From: Kribbella catacumbae DSM 19601 | GTDB lineage: Bacteria > Actinomycetota > Actinomycetes > Propionibacteriales > Kribbellaceae | Assembly: GCF_000372465.1 (NCBI RefSeq) | Contig: NZ_AQUZ01000002.1 | Coordinates: 124,160 to 188,159, forward strand | DNA: 64,000 nt | Reading direction: 5' to 3' | Part shown: positions 25,178 through 34,064 of the stretch, piece after piece | Layout: each line of letters starts with the position of its first letter | Numbering within the stretch: position 1 is the first letter of the stretch | Made by a program: the position numbers and the translations under genes | The notes under the pieces: generated by a model | The model's input: only the letters and a program-made list of their open reading frames with translations | What the model was told of the DNA's origin: nothing | Databases searched by the model: none

Positions 25178-26592
25178 CCGTGCACTCTCCTCGGCCTCGT
25201 CTACGGGACTCGGCCAGGTCGCCCCTGAGTCCTCTATCCGATCCTCATCCTATGAGTATTAGATGGTCTTTTGCAAACCTTTTAAAGACCATCTAAAGAC
25301 CTATCCTCCTTCGGGGTCACCTCGGGGCTCGGCAAGGCCGTCGATCAGACCCAGCCGAGTCCACCCGCCAACTCCTACCGTGGCCCGTTGATGGTCTTGT
25401 CAGCGCTCCAATAGGGGACAGGCCTGGTATTCGGGCCGCCCCGGTTCGGGCCCGGGTCCAGCAAGCGCCCAGCATCGACCCGGAGCGCGCCGCCAGACGT
25501 TGTCGACGGGACCGGCGGAAGACCCCGATGCGCCCCGGTCCTCTCGCAGCCCAGTGATGCACGCCATCGAGGCGAGATCTGGACGCGTCCGGGCCCATAC
25601 GGGGACCGGATGGGTGCCGGTCGACACTCGCAAGCCCTGCGCTTGAAGCTTTCTTCTTGATGCGCCCACGACTGCTGCGCAGTAGCTGTGAAGGGCCTGC
25701 GGCCCACCTCGGGCGCGATGCAACGAGTGCCGGAACGACAGCCGTCGGACGAGCGATGCCGACGACCGTCACGGATGCCGGCCCAAAAGAGCCCAATCGA
25801 ACTCCGGCACACGATGAGGGGGCAAACCGCTGCGCGGCGCAACAGCCTGTGGATCCACAGCGCCAACCACAGGGCGATAGAGCGTCGGACCACCCTGTGG
25901 CGCCGCTGTGGTAGCCGCTAGCGGCAAGGTATTGCGGAGCCGTAGGCGGTTAGAAGACCCACCAAAGCGAGCATCCGTACAGACGGAGGAAGAGTGCGCC
26001 GCTCGTACCTCGCGAGACTGCGAAAGCGCATCCGTACGGCGGTGCCACGCGCGCCGATCAGAGCGAACAGCATCAGAGGGCCAAGACCAGGCGAAACAGC
26101 ACCGGACCGTACACGCGCTCCGCGCAAGATGACCCAGAGTCCGGACCGGTACGTACCAACGATTTCGCCTGATACACCAGCGTTCCAGTCCTCCGCTAAC
26201 GCTCCGGACGTGGAACAGAAGGCGGAGAAGAAAAGGGCATAAGAGAACCTGGCAACACGTGCCCTGAAGACGTCGCTTCGCTCGCCCCTCTCCGCTGCGC
26301 TTCGAGGACGTGTTGGTCGGCATAGCCGACGGGTTCCAACGGTCGCTGGCGCTCCCTGACCTCGCTGCGCTCGGCATGCCCAAACGGCCCGGATGAACCG
26401 CCGCGCTCGCCGCCAGCAATCAACACAGGGATGCCCTGCGGGCGCTGCGAGTGAGCCGCCGAGGCGACGACCTTGAGGTTGCCGAAGCGGCTCAGAGCCA
26501 GCAGAGCTGGCACGGGGCGAAACAGGAGCAGATCGGGCCAAGCCGACTCCTGTACGCAACGAGGAGAATTTCGTGAATCACGCCTCACACGA
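25178..26592. other. 1.4-kb noncoding region: partition site and candidate origin
   Basis: No supportable gene on either strand. It starts with the inverted repeat at 25261-25294. From about 25847 it is dense in palindromes: CTGTGGATCCACAG at 25847-25860, CCACAGGG (25867-25874) against CCCTGTGG (25893-25900), a further CTGTGG at 25905 and GCCGCTAGCGGC at 25914-25925. GCATCCGTAC occurs twice (25971 and about 26028). From 26270 to 26450 GCTGCGCT/CTCGC-type motifs recur in both orientations. This composition beside parMR fits an origin of replication, but no initiator gene is adjacent. Confidence 0.45.
25261..25301. promoter_or_regulatory. Inverted repeat upstream of parR (parC/operator candidate)
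   Basis: AGATGGTCTTT (25261-25271) and AAAGACCATCT (25284-25294) form a perfect 11-bp inverted repeat with 12-bp spacing; AAAGACC follows again at 25295-25301, and GATGGTCTT recurs near 25390. The position upstream of parR and AT-rich context suit a ParR-binding centromere that also serves as operator. Confidence 0.65.
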
Positions 26593-26844
26593 GTGCACTT
26601 ACGCGACCTTCCAGGTGAGAACGATTCCCTGCCGATCGGCTCGCCTTCGTGGTGCCTCCTGTTGACCACCGACAGTCCTGTGATCACCATTGCGGCCGAG
26701 TGCCCTGAGCCGGAATGTGACTGGATCTCGTGCAGCCGCAGTCTCGGTGAGGCCGTGTTCGCCCATCTGGTCGAGAAGCACGACTACCTCGATACCACCG
26801 CGCACGTACTGGCCCACGAAGCGAGCAAGCCGGCAGACCAGTAG
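26593..26844 (+). CDS. Small zinc-finger-like protein
   Basis: 83 residues from a GTG at 26593; the start is uncertain since the frame is open further upstream. The core has ECPEPECDWISC then AHLVEKH, a C-x4-C plus H-x-x-x-H-like arrangement that could bind zinc as a C2H2-type finger. The C-terminus is acidic. Function unknown. Confidence 0.5.
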   Translation: MHLRDLPGENDSLPIGSPSWCLLLTTDSPVITIAAECPEPECDWISCSRSLGEAVFAHLVEKHDYLDTTAHVLAHEASKPADQ

Positions 26845-27038
26845 AGCAAGACAGCTCGCGGTCACATGCGCTGCCACTAACGGAACGCCGCCATGCCTAC
26901 TGGCGCCGGCTTGCTCGCTGCCTGAACACCTACCGAACCACAACGGGGGAGGCACGTGATGCCACATTGCTTCGTCACGAGGTCTGGAGTCCGGACCACG
27001 GGATCGAGTCACTGCGACAATCAAATGAAGGAGTACAA

Positions 27039-27245
27039 ATGAGTCTTGTTGTTGCCTTTGCTGTCCACTGGGTCAAGGGATACGAAACGGGCATCATCGA
27101 TGCGCCTGGTTTCGACTCCGGTGTGACCCTGATCGATCTGTTCCAAGCTGACGCTCAGATCCGATCCTTCACAAATCGTGAAGAGGCCGAACAGTGGCTG
27201 AAGACGGTCGACGCAGAGACCGCCCAGTCCGACCGGTGGGACTGA
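27039..27245 (+). CDS. Unknown small acidic protein
   Basis: 68 residues; GAAGGAG directly upstream of the ATG at 27039. Starts MSLVVAFAVHWVKGYE and ends acidic (EEAEQWLKTVDAETAQSDRWD). No family recognised. Confidence 0.55.
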   Translation: MSLVVAFAVHWVKGYETGIIDAPGFDSGVTLIDLFQADAQIRSFTNREEAEQWLKTVDAETAQSDRWD

Positions 27246-27373
27246 GAGAACCCGACTCATCGTCGAGCACCACCGCGTGCACGCGCAGCTCGCCGATTGC
27301 GGGCGAATCTGATCGTTCGTAGTGGATCGACCAGGTCGGCGCCCAGCGCGCCGACCACGCGGTCGGTCACCGC

Positions 27374-27790
27374 TCAGAGAGAACCGTTCGGCACAATCCA
27401 CTCGACGGGCTGCCCAGTCACTACCGCAATCCGCTCGTAGTTGTCGTCGTAGTGCAGCACCGTGTACCCCGCCAGTTCCGCGGTGGCGGCGATGATGAGT
27501 CCGGGCAGGCTGAGGGTGGGCTGCTGGCTCGTCGCGAGCGCGCGATGGACGCTGAGCGCCCGATCCATCGCCTCAGCGGTGACATCCAATCGGCGCTGAC
27601 CGTGCAGCGCGCCCCACAGCGTCTCGTACCACTGGGTATCGGGAGCGTTGTTCAGGTATTCGAGAGACGTCATCTGGCAGGTCGCCAGCCGGCCTTCCAC
27701 CAGCAAGGACTGGAATCGCTGCGACGCATCGGCTGAGCGCGCCTGGCAGACATATGCCGAGATGTCGGCCAGGTACAGGGACTCTGTCAT
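27374..27790 (-). CDS. vapC: VapC-type PIN-domain toxin
   Basis: 138 residues, start overlapping the antitoxin stop (ATGA). PIN signatures: D9 in YLADISAYV, E44 in TSLEYLNN, and DDN at 115-117 (LHYDDNYERIA). The third acidic residue usually found before LIAA is replaced (LPGLIIAATA, G97), so the metal site may be weakened. VapC toxins cleave tRNA or rRNA; here the pair would stabilise the element by post-segregational killing. Convergent with the small plus-strand gene ending at 27245. Confidence 0.82.
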   Translation of the reverse strand: MTESLYLADISAYVCQARSADASQRFQSLLVEGRLATCQMTSLEYLNNAPDTQWYETLWGALHGQRRLDVTAEAMDRALSVHRALATSQQPTLSLPGLIIAATAELAGYTVLHYDDNYERIAVVTGQPVEWIVPNGSL

Positions 27791-28089
27791 CCCTGTCCTG
27801 CTTCTTGCTGGGCGTGCCCGATGAGGTCGTCGAGATTGCGGCCGCCGCCATAGCGCCAGGCATCAGCCGACCCAGAGAAATCGATCGGAGCACTGGCGAA
27901 GATCTCGGCGATCTCCCGGCCCTTGCGGCGCATTGCGATCTCCCTCAAGGCGGCGTTGATCGTGTCCACCTTGGAGCTGGTGCCCAGCTCGGCGCGCGCG
28001 GCGTCCAGCCACTCGTCATTCACGTCCACAGAGATGCGCGTCACCTTCGACAGGTTACGCCACCGCGGCCCTCGGGAGGCGCTATCCAT
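27787..28089 (-). CDS. vapB: VapB-type antitoxin
   Basis: 100 residues; a shorter GTG start at VTRISVDV (about residue 16) is possible. RHH-like N-terminus (TRISVDVNDEWLDAARAELG) followed by the helix SSKVDTINAALREIAMRR, then an extended C-terminal tail that should wrap the toxin. Ends in a four-base overlap with vapC. It binds DNA and represses its own operon in this family. Confidence 0.8.
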   Translation of the reverse strand: MDSASRGPRWRNLSKVTRISVDVNDEWLDAARAELGTSSKVDTINAALREIAMRRKGREIAEIFASAPIDFSGSADAWRYGGGRNLDDLIGHAQQEAGQG

Positions 28090-28183
28090 CCTGAGGGGCC
28101 GCGGACTACTGGCTGCCTGAACTTTGGTTCAGCACGCATGACCGCAACCGATCGATTCTCGTCCCCGCCAGCATGGAGCTCTT

Positions 28184-28663
28184 ATGCGGATCATCTTCCA
28201 GACCCCTGGAACGGACCTATTCGACAGTGGCGCGGACATCCTCGTCAACGCCGTCAATACACGAGGAGTCATGGGCGCTGGCCTCGCCCTGCAGTTCAAA
28301 CAGCGCTACCCGGGCATGTTCGCCGCCTACCGCGATCGCTGCCAGTCCGGTCTCGTGTCCATAGGGTCCCTCGACGTCCACGTCGTGGAAGCACACTCGC
28401 TGCGCAGAGTGATGGTTGCGAACTTCCCCACGAAAGAACACTGGCGCGACCCATCGAAGCTCCAGTGGATCGAGGCGGGGCTCGTCGCCCTTCGACAGGT
28501 AATCATCGAATCCCAAGCCCGATCAATCGCCATCCCGCCTCTTGGCTGCGGCCTCGGAGGACTCGACTGGAGCGACGTATCCAACCGCATCGTCGAATCG
28601 CTGACGACGGTCGCCGAGGCCGGCGTCGACGTCCTTCTGTACCCGCCTGTCAGTCGCAACTGA
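28184..28663 (+). CDS. Macrodomain protein (DarG/ALC1-like)
   Basis: 159 residues, a lone macrodomain. Signatures: ADILVNAVNTRGVMGAGLAL (18-36), FPTKEHWRDPSKLQWIEAGL and IPPLGCGLGGLDW, the combination found in DarG-type macrodomains that remove ADP-ribose from thymidine. The usual DarT toxin is not next to it. It is followed 46 bp later by a SLOG-like gene, and a NADAR gene lies 6.8 kb left. It may reverse ADP-ribosylation of DNA by a host or invader enzyme, or process ADP-ribose phosphate. Confidence 0.87.
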   Translation: MRIIFQTPGTDLFDSGADILVNAVNTRGVMGAGLALQFKQRYPGMFAAYRDRCQSGLVSIGSLDVHVVEAHSLRRVMVANFPTKEHWRDPSKLQWIEAGLVALRQVIIESQARSIAIPPLGCGLGGLDWSDVSNRIVESLTTVAEAGVDVLLYPPVSRN

Positions 28664-28708
28664 GCAGGAGTCGTCTCGCAGATGATTCATCGCACGAGAG
28701 GATTTACG

Positions 28709-29269
28709 ATGCCCGACCTCACTCCGGACGATGCCGCAGCGGCGCGGATCGTCAATAACCTGCACCGCCCCGTGTACTCACACGTCGACCTGGTCACCGG
28801 TGCGCGCAGCTGGGACGACGAGATCGGCATGCGTTCCGCCTACCGCGAGGGCTGGCGGGGCTGGGGACCGTCGAGCGTGTCCCGCCCGCTGCTGGTGTCC
28901 GGGCACTGTCCGGCAGATCCTGACGGTCGCGGCGCGGACGCCATGGCTGAGATGTTGTGGCGGGCAGAAGGTTTCGAGGTTCTGCCCGTTCCCGCCGACT
29001 GGACGACCTATGGCAAGAAGGCCGGCTTCATCCGCAACCAGCAGATGGTCGACCTCGTTGTGGCCCTGCTCGAGCAGGGCAGCGCCGTGCGCTGCACGGC
29101 CTTCCTCGACCTGTGCCGCAGGCCGCGATGCCCGCAATCGCACGACCAACAGCTCATACCGCCGGTGCCAGGGCACTTCTCCCATGGCACCGTTGACTGC
29201 CGGACCCGAGCCATCCAGGCCGGCATCGAGACCTTCGACGTGATGCATCCCTCGCTGCGTCCGGTGTGA
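28709..29269 (+). CDS. SLOG/YspA-like Rossmann-fold protein
   Basis: 186 residues from the ATG at 28709 (GAGAGG upstream). The middle part carries RPLLVSGHCPADPDGRGADA, EGFEVLPVPADWTTYGKKAG and FIRNQQMVDL, the pattern of YspA/cpYpsA-type SLOG domains that bind nucleotide-derived ligands. The N-terminal 60 residues are an extra segment (HVDLVTGARSWDDEIGMR). Members are common in phages and next to ADP-ribose-metabolism genes; exact ligand unknown. Co-directional with the macrodomain gene. Confidence 0.75.
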   Translation: MPDLTPDDAAAARIVNNLHRPVYSHVDLVTGARSWDDEIGMRSAYREGWRGWGPSSVSRPLLVSGHCPADPDGRGADAMAEMLWRAEGFEVLPVPADWTTYGKKAGFIRNQQMVDLVVALLEQGSAVRCTAFLDLCRRPRCPQSHDQQLIPPVPGHFSHGTVDCRTRAIQAGIETFDVMHPSLRPV

Positions 29270-29355
29270 TGCTGGAGCCGGACCGATAAGCGGAACCCCG
29301 CTGCGGACTCGAATTCAGAGCCCAAAGCGACGATCGCATCAGGTCGTGCCGGGGG

Positions 29356-29868
29356 CTATCTCTCCCGGGCGATCCCGTGTGCTTCGTCGTAGGCGGCCTG
29401 CAACTCTTTGCTGATCCGCCCCTTGCCTTGGGCATTGAAGCCGTTGTCCCGGCCCCAGGCCCGGATCGTCTCCCGTTCCTCGGGAGTCATCGCGGGGACC
29501 TCAGGCCCGGCGCTCCGACGCGGCTTCGGCGCTGCTTTGCGACTGGCCGTGTCGATCCCGTGTGCCTCGTCGTAGGCAGCCTGCAACTCTTTGCTAATCC
29601 GGCCCATGCCTTGGGCATTGAAGCCGTTGTCCCGCCCCCAAGCCCGGATCGTCTCGCGCTCCTCGGGAGTCATCTCCGGAACTTGCCGCTGCTTCCTCGG
29701 CTCGGCTCTGCGGCCCGCCTGGACGTACTTCTTCAGATCTGCCTCGAACTCGCGCCGCTCCTTGGCGGTGAGGTCGATCTCATACCACTCGTCACCGACC
29801 GCGAAGGTGACTGTCGCGGCATTCGGACGCTTACTGAGGTCCGACTCGACGACGCTTCGCTTAGCCAT
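29356..29868 (-). CDS. lsr2: Lsr2-like nucleoid protein with two DNA-binding domains
   Basis: 170 residues from the ATG at 29868 (an in-frame ATG at 29880 is possible). N-terminal dimerisation part: MAKRSVVESDLSKRP, VTFAVGDEWYEIDLTAKERR, FEADLKKYV. Two copies of the C-terminal DNA-binding domain follow (MTPEERETIRAWGRDNGFNA, then G-M/K-GRISKELQAAYDEAHG). Normal Lsr2 has one. Lsr2 is the actinobacterial H-NS analogue that coats AT-rich DNA; its RGR-type loop is changed to GMGR/GKGR here. Plasmid copies often quieten element genes. Divergent from the RecJ-like gene. Confidence 0.88.
   Translation of the reverse strand: MAKRSVVESDLSKRPNAATVTFAVGDEWYEIDLTAKERREFEADLKKYVQAGRRAEPRKQRQVPEMTPEERETIRAWGRDNGFNAQGMGRISKELQAAYDEAHGIDTASRKAAPKPRRSAGPEVPAMTPEERETIRAWGRDNGFNAQGKGRISKELQAAYDEAHGIARER
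29371..29490 (-). repeat. Tandem repeat copy encoding the second Lsr2 C-domain
   Basis: 120 bp (40 codons), nearly identical to 29554-29673 and in the same frame. Point differences are few, so the duplication is recent or under gene conversion. Confidence 0.85.
29554..29673 (-). repeat. Tandem repeat copy encoding the first Lsr2 C-domain
   Basis: 120 bp, pairs with 29371-29490; the 63-bp spacer codes for a basic Ala/Lys/Arg/Pro linker. Confidence 0.85.
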
Positions 29869-29993
29869 GGTGTCGACCATAAACCACTAACTGATCTATG
29901 AAAAGTCATTGGATGACGATTCCTATAGATTAAGCAAAGATGATGTGATAACAGCATCAAGAAGAGGTTCGCGCTGCTAAAATCGCATTAGAC

Positions 29994-30003
29994 GATCATT
30001 CGA
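29994..30003 (+). promoter_or_regulatory. GATCATTCGA site upstream of recJ-like gene
   Basis: GATCATTCGA, 18 bp before the chosen start codon. The same 10-mer lies at 33372 and 34320, so it is a candidate operator or activator site. Confidence 0.5.
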
Positions 30004-30020
30004 TCAGCAAGGACATGATG

Positions 30021-31868
30021 ATGACCACAACCCCCACCTTCGTCGACTCCGATCGCCAGCGGCAGGGTGCCGGAACCACCTCCGACCTGTTCGCGCTCCT
30101 GCGCCAGCGCAGGGGCTGGACCGACGAGTACCTCGAGGCCATCGACTGCGAGAAGCACGACGCGCTGAAGGACCTCGAAACTATGGTGGCCGCGCTTGAA
30201 GGCGTCCGTCGTTCGGGAGGCACGATCACCGTAGCTCCCGATTTCGACATGGACGGCATTGCTTCAGGCGTTCTCGGATTCGCGGGGCTCAAGGAGCTCG
30301 GGTTCGAGGTGAACCTCTACATCCCCGACTACCGCCGCGGGCACGACCTGACCATCGAGGACATCGCCGACATCCACCGGCACTACCCGGAGACGACCAC
30401 GCTGCTCACCTGCGACGGGGGAGTGAACTCCCATGCCGGTGTGCGCGCCGCACAGGCGTTGGGGTGGAAGGTCCTGGTGACCGACCATCACCAGGAACTC
30501 GCTCCCGGCAGCGCAGCCGACGTGACCGTCGACCCGTGCCGCCTCGATGAGACCTACGCTCTGCGCGGGATCTGCGGCGCGCACGTTCTTTACCAGGTGC
30601 TGGAGGCCTATACCGCGGCACACCAGCCATCAAAGCGCTGGGCCATTCGCCTGCTACGCCTGTTCGCCGGCCTCGGTACCGTGTCCGACGTCATGCCCGT
30701 GCTGTACGAGAACAGGCAACTGGTGCGGGACTCGCTCTCGATCGCGCGGCTGCTGACCGCAGCCGCGCCGAGGACGGTTCCGAACCCTTATGGCGGCTTG
30801 GACCCGAATCCCGACGGCATCGATGTCCAGAAAGCCACGCTCCTGCAGCTGCTTGCCGCACAGCCGGGTGAGCACGATGCGGCGTACCTGGCCGCGTTCG
30901 AGGGTTTCGCGGTTCTCCTGAAGGCCTTCGCGCAGGCAGGCAAAGTCCGAAGCGTCGACGACATCGACGAAGGCTTCTACGGCTTCTATGTCGCCCCGGC
31001 GATGAACAGCCCCCGGCGGATCGGCACACCCTTGTCCGACTGCTTCGCGGTGTTCACGAGCCCGACCACGAACCAGAAGCTCGCAGCGGCCCAACGGGTG
31101 ATCGCGAACAACGAGCGCCGCAAGGAACTGGTCGTCGAGCACCTGGCTGAGCTGGCTGACGGCGACCAGCCATTGGCGCCATGGGTCTATTTCTCTGCCG
31201 CCCCTGCGGGCATGTACGGCCTGCTGGCCAACCAGATGATGGAGAAGCACGGTCACCCGGTCGTCGTGCTGAACCGGCCGGCGACGCCGTCGGAGCCGGT
31301 GAGCGGGTCTGGCAGGGCTCCTGCCTGGTTCGAGATCATCGCCGCGCTCGAGGGTCATGAGGACCTCTGGGCCATCGGTCACCAGCAGGCATGTGGAGTG
31401 AAGCTGCGCACCGCCGCAGCGCTCGACAAGCTCTCGGCAATCCTCGAAAGCGCAACCCGCGTCGCAATGCTCGCCGCCGCAGACTCGATCGGGCCGGCGA
31501 GTGACCTCGTGCTCGGTCCGGGCCCCGAGTGCGACGCACCACTGACCGACGCCGAACCACTGATCGAGCTGGTGCGCCGCATCGAGACACTCCGCCCGTT
31601 CGGCCACGGCTTCGTCGAGCCGGTCTTCGAAGTCGCACTCGACGGATTCAGGGTGGACCGGATCGGCACCGAGAAGCAGCACCTGCGACTCGTCACCGGC
31701 ACCGGTCTTGCCTGCCTGTGGTGGAACGCGGCCGAGGAGCACCATGACCGGCTTGCTCAGACCGCTACCAGCCACGATCTGGAGGCGTTGCGCTTCCTCG
31801 GGAGACTCCAGCTCAACACGTTCATTGGCGAGACCCGTCTACAGGTGGTCATCACGGAGCCGCTGTGA
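30021..31868 (+). CDS. RecJ-like DHH-family nuclease
   Basis: 615 residues from the third of three consecutive ATGs (30021), with AAGGA (30009-30013) at ideal spacing. DHH motifs: APDFDMDG (D74, D76, D78), TCDGGVNSH and VTDHHQE (D155, H156, H157). A DHHA1-like region with GHQQACGVKL comes later, then a C-terminal OB-like part. RecJ degrades single-stranded DNA 5' to 3' in repair and recombination; on an element it could prime recombination-dependent replication. Ends in a GTGA overlap with the CPBP gene. Confidence 0.85.
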   Translation: MTTTPTFVDSDRQRQGAGTTSDLFALLRQRRGWTDEYLEAIDCEKHDALKDLETMVAALEGVRRSGGTITVAPDFDMDGIASGVLGFAGLKELGFEVNLYIPDYRRGHDLTIEDIADIHRHYPETTTLLTCDGGVNSHAGVRAAQALGWKVLVTDHHQELAPGSAADVTVDPCRLDETYALRGICGAHVLYQVLEAYTAAHQPSKRWAIRLLRLFAGLGTVSDVMPVLYENRQLVRDSLSIARLLTAAAPRTVPNPYGGLDPNPDGIDVQKATLLQLLAAQPGEHDAAYLAAFEGFAVLLKAFAQAGKVRSVDDIDEGFYGFYVAPAMNSPRRIGTPLSDCFAVFTSPTTNQKLAAAQRVIANNERRKELVVEHLAELADGDQPLAPWVYFSAAPAGMYGLLANQMMEKHGHPVVVLNRPATPSEPVSGSGRAPAWFEIIAALEGHEDLWAIGHQQACGVKLRTAAALDKLSAILESATRVAMLAAADSIGPASDLVLGPGPECDAPLTDAEPLIELVRRIETLRPFGHGFVEPVFEVALDGFRVDRIGTEKQHLRLVTGTGLACLWWNAAEEHHDRLAQTATSHDLEALRFLGRLQLNTFIGETRLQVVITEPL

Positions 31869-32677
31869 CGAACACCGAGACGGACTGGAAGCCGCGGACC
31901 GAGCCGCCTCTCGCGGCGTCGCGCCGCATCGGCTGGTGCGTGCTCGTGATGCTCGTCGTTCCCGGCGGGTACATCCTGCTCGCCGCGCCTGTCCTGGTGT
32001 GGATCCGGAACCCGGTCGTTGCCACGATCGCCGTCGGAGCGATCATCACGCTGACTGTTGGCTGCGCGCGCTACCGACGGCCCAGATTCTTCGCCTTCGA
32101 TCCCGGACCTGGGCCACTGGACGGCACGCAGCGATCCCCGGGGTTCTGGCGCTGGGTGCTGCTCGCAATGCCAGTGACATTTCTGGCTGGTCAGACGATC
32201 GCGCTCATGCTCTATGGGCTGGTGGGGTCTCCTGGCTTCGACCGGCACCGCGAAGCCGAGCAGGCGTCGGCTCAGGTGCTGGTGATCACGCTGACTCTCG
32301 TGGTGGCCCCGCTCAGTGAGGAGGCACTCTTGCGGGGGCTCACCTATCCCCTGCTGCGCAAGCAGGTAGGTGTCGTGACGTCGGCAGTGCTCACGTCGCT
32401 GATCTTCGCCTGTATGCACGGCAATCTCGTGCAGGCGGTGGCGACGGCGCCATTAGGGCTCGTGCTCGCACTGGTTGCCGAGCGAACCCGTGGGCTCTGG
32501 CAGGTCGTCGTTCTCCACTCGGCGTACAACCTTGCCGCAGCTCTGGTTCCACCCGGCGCCGTCCAGGCGCTGGCGACACCGGTCGGCGTCACGGTGATGG
32601 GCGCGGCCTGGGTTGGGTGCCTCGCCTGCCTGTTCGTGCGAGTCCGGTCGCGAGGTAGCGCGGCGAGGCCCGGGTGA
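31865..32677 (+). CDS. CPBP/CAAX-type intramembrane protease
   Basis: 270 residues, GTG overlapping the RecJ-like stop. Hydrophobic helices are seen at about 25-45, 52-72, 100-120, 135-150, 165-185, 195-210 and 240-260. Family motifs: PLSEEALLRG with E152/E153...R157 (EExxxR), FACMHGN with H185, and LHSAYN with H218. These glutamyl intramembrane proteases process membrane peptides; in several bacteriocin clusters they give self-immunity. Why it is coupled to a RecJ-like gene is unclear. Confidence 0.82.
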   Translation: MTNTETDWKPRTEPPLAASRRIGWCVLVMLVVPGGYILLAAPVLVWIRNPVVATIAVGAIITLTVGCARYRRPRFFAFDPGPGPLDGTQRSPGFWRWVLLAMPVTFLAGQTIALMLYGLVGSPGFDRHREAEQASAQVLVITLTLVVAPLSEEALLRGLTYPLLRKQVGVVTSAVLTSLIFACMHGNLVQAVATAPLGLVLALVAERTRGLWQVVVLHSAYNLAAALVPPGAVQALATPVGVTVMGAAWVGCLACLFVRVRSRGSAARPG

Positions 32678-32766
32678 CCGGGGTGAAACCGGTCACCGGG
32701 GGACAGTGGAAAGCCGAGTTCGGCCGGCCTGCTGGCCGGCCTGTGCAGCGAAAGGAGCTGATCATC

Positions 32767-33207
32767 ATGGCTGTCATCGAGACCTGCGTCTACGCGGACG
32801 GCGAGCTGATGGCTCCGGCGCTGCTGCCGACGCTCAGGGCGAAATCCCGTCTGGCCTTTGCCAGCGCGAAGTACTTCCCAACTTTCGACATCGGCTACAC
32901 CCACATCTACCGCATCACTGCCTGGGGTCTGTCTTGCGACAAGGCCGAGCGCCGTGCCAAGCGCAAGGTCGGCCGGTTCTACCGGAAGCTGAACCAGGTC
33001 GAAGGCTTCAGCACCATCACGCTCGACAAGCGTGAAGACTATGTGCGCGGTAACCAGAACTACTCGGTCACCTACGACATCGTCTATGTGATCGAGCGGA
33101 CAGGCTCGCGCACCCAACGACCCGACGCCCCGTACCCGGAGTACCAGCACGATCTTCAGAAGCTGACGTTCACGCCGGAGACGGCCGCGGTACTGACCCG
33201 GCGGTGA
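32767..33207 (+). CDS. Unknown protein
   Basis: 146 residues from the ATG at 32767 with AAAGGAG upstream. The protein is basic in the middle (KAERRAKRKVGRFYRKLNQV), then beta-rich (YSVTYDIVYVIERTG), ending Thr/Ala/Arg. Probable nucleic-acid-binding character; no family recognised. A hairpin follows at 33242. Confidence 0.6.
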   Translation: MAVIETCVYADGELMAPALLPTLRAKSRLAFASAKYFPTFDIGYTHIYRITAWGLSCDKAERRAKRKVGRFYRKLNQVEGFSTITLDKREDYVRGNQNYSVTYDIVYVIERTGSRTQRPDAPYPEYQHDLQKLTFTPETAAVLTRR

Positions 33208-33241
33208 CAGGCCGCAGGAGCGTGCGTCGGGCAGGACATAC

Positions 33242-33293
33242 GAGAAGGACCGAAGGGATCCCTTCCCACGGGGAATACCCTCCGGTCCTTCTC
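33242..33293 (+). terminator. Hairpin terminator
   Basis: GAGAAGGACCG (33242-33252) pairs with CGGTCCTTCTC (33283-33293); the palindrome AAGGGATCCCTT lies just inside. The tail TTCACGTTT is a weak U-tract. Likely ends the 32767 transcript. Confidence 0.7.
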
Positions 33294-33986
33294 TTCACGT
33301 TTCCATCCGCCAAGAGCGACGGCGACGGCGACAGTCTCCTGCCGTCTGCTTGTCATCGTAGCGGAATCAAAGATCATTCGACAACCATCAATAGATAATG
33401 CAGATGTGATCCCAATAGAGCCCGAATAGTCATCCATGACCCTCCCCTTGCGAGTGGCCGACCGCAGTGGCAGTCGTCCACCCCAGTTGCCCGGCAAGAT
33501 GAGAGCTGCTGCCGGCCATCTCCTACCACCCCGAAGCCGGCTACTGCCGGCTCTTCTGCCCCGGATGAGACCTCCTGTCTCGTCCGGGGCATCTTTGTTC
33601 AGAGCAGATCGCTGCCAGATGTACCACTTGCTCTGGTACACCTCAGGAACCGCGGTCTGACCTGGGGAAACGCATGGCCTGGGATTCGACAGTGCGAGTC
33701 GCCCGTACCACTGCGAACATTTCCGTGGTACGCCCGTTTGTCCTGGTCAGACACGGATTTCAGCCCGATGTACCAGAGGTACCACCGATCTGGCACCTTC
33801 CTCTAGCACTGGGACGGCCGAGATACCGAGTCCCGCCGTCGCGGTGGCGTCGCAGGGGAGTGGGGGCCCGGCTGAGAACCCCGGACTGGTTGCAGGCGCA
33901 CCCGCAGGCATGCGCATGTCAGGTCTGAAATCTCTGGTACCTCTGGTACAGGGGTGCTAAAACCCCACCTGACCTGGCGTTCTGTC

Positions 33987-34016
33987 TGTACCACTTCAAT
34001 TTTGGGAAGTGGTACA
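33987..34016. repeat. Perfect inverted repeat (TGGTACA array)
   Basis: TGTACCACTTC and GAAGTGGTACA, 11 bp each, 8-bp spacer AATTTTGG... One of the clearest members of the array. Confidence 0.8.
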
Positions 34017-34064
34017 GCCCGGGTAGAAGCCCGGCAGAAACACGATCTGACCTGCGGAAACGGC

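Noticed and set aside
27374..28089. HicAB or MazEF identity for this pair
   Set aside because: PIN-domain acids and an RHH antitoxin with ATGA overlap fit VapBC better.
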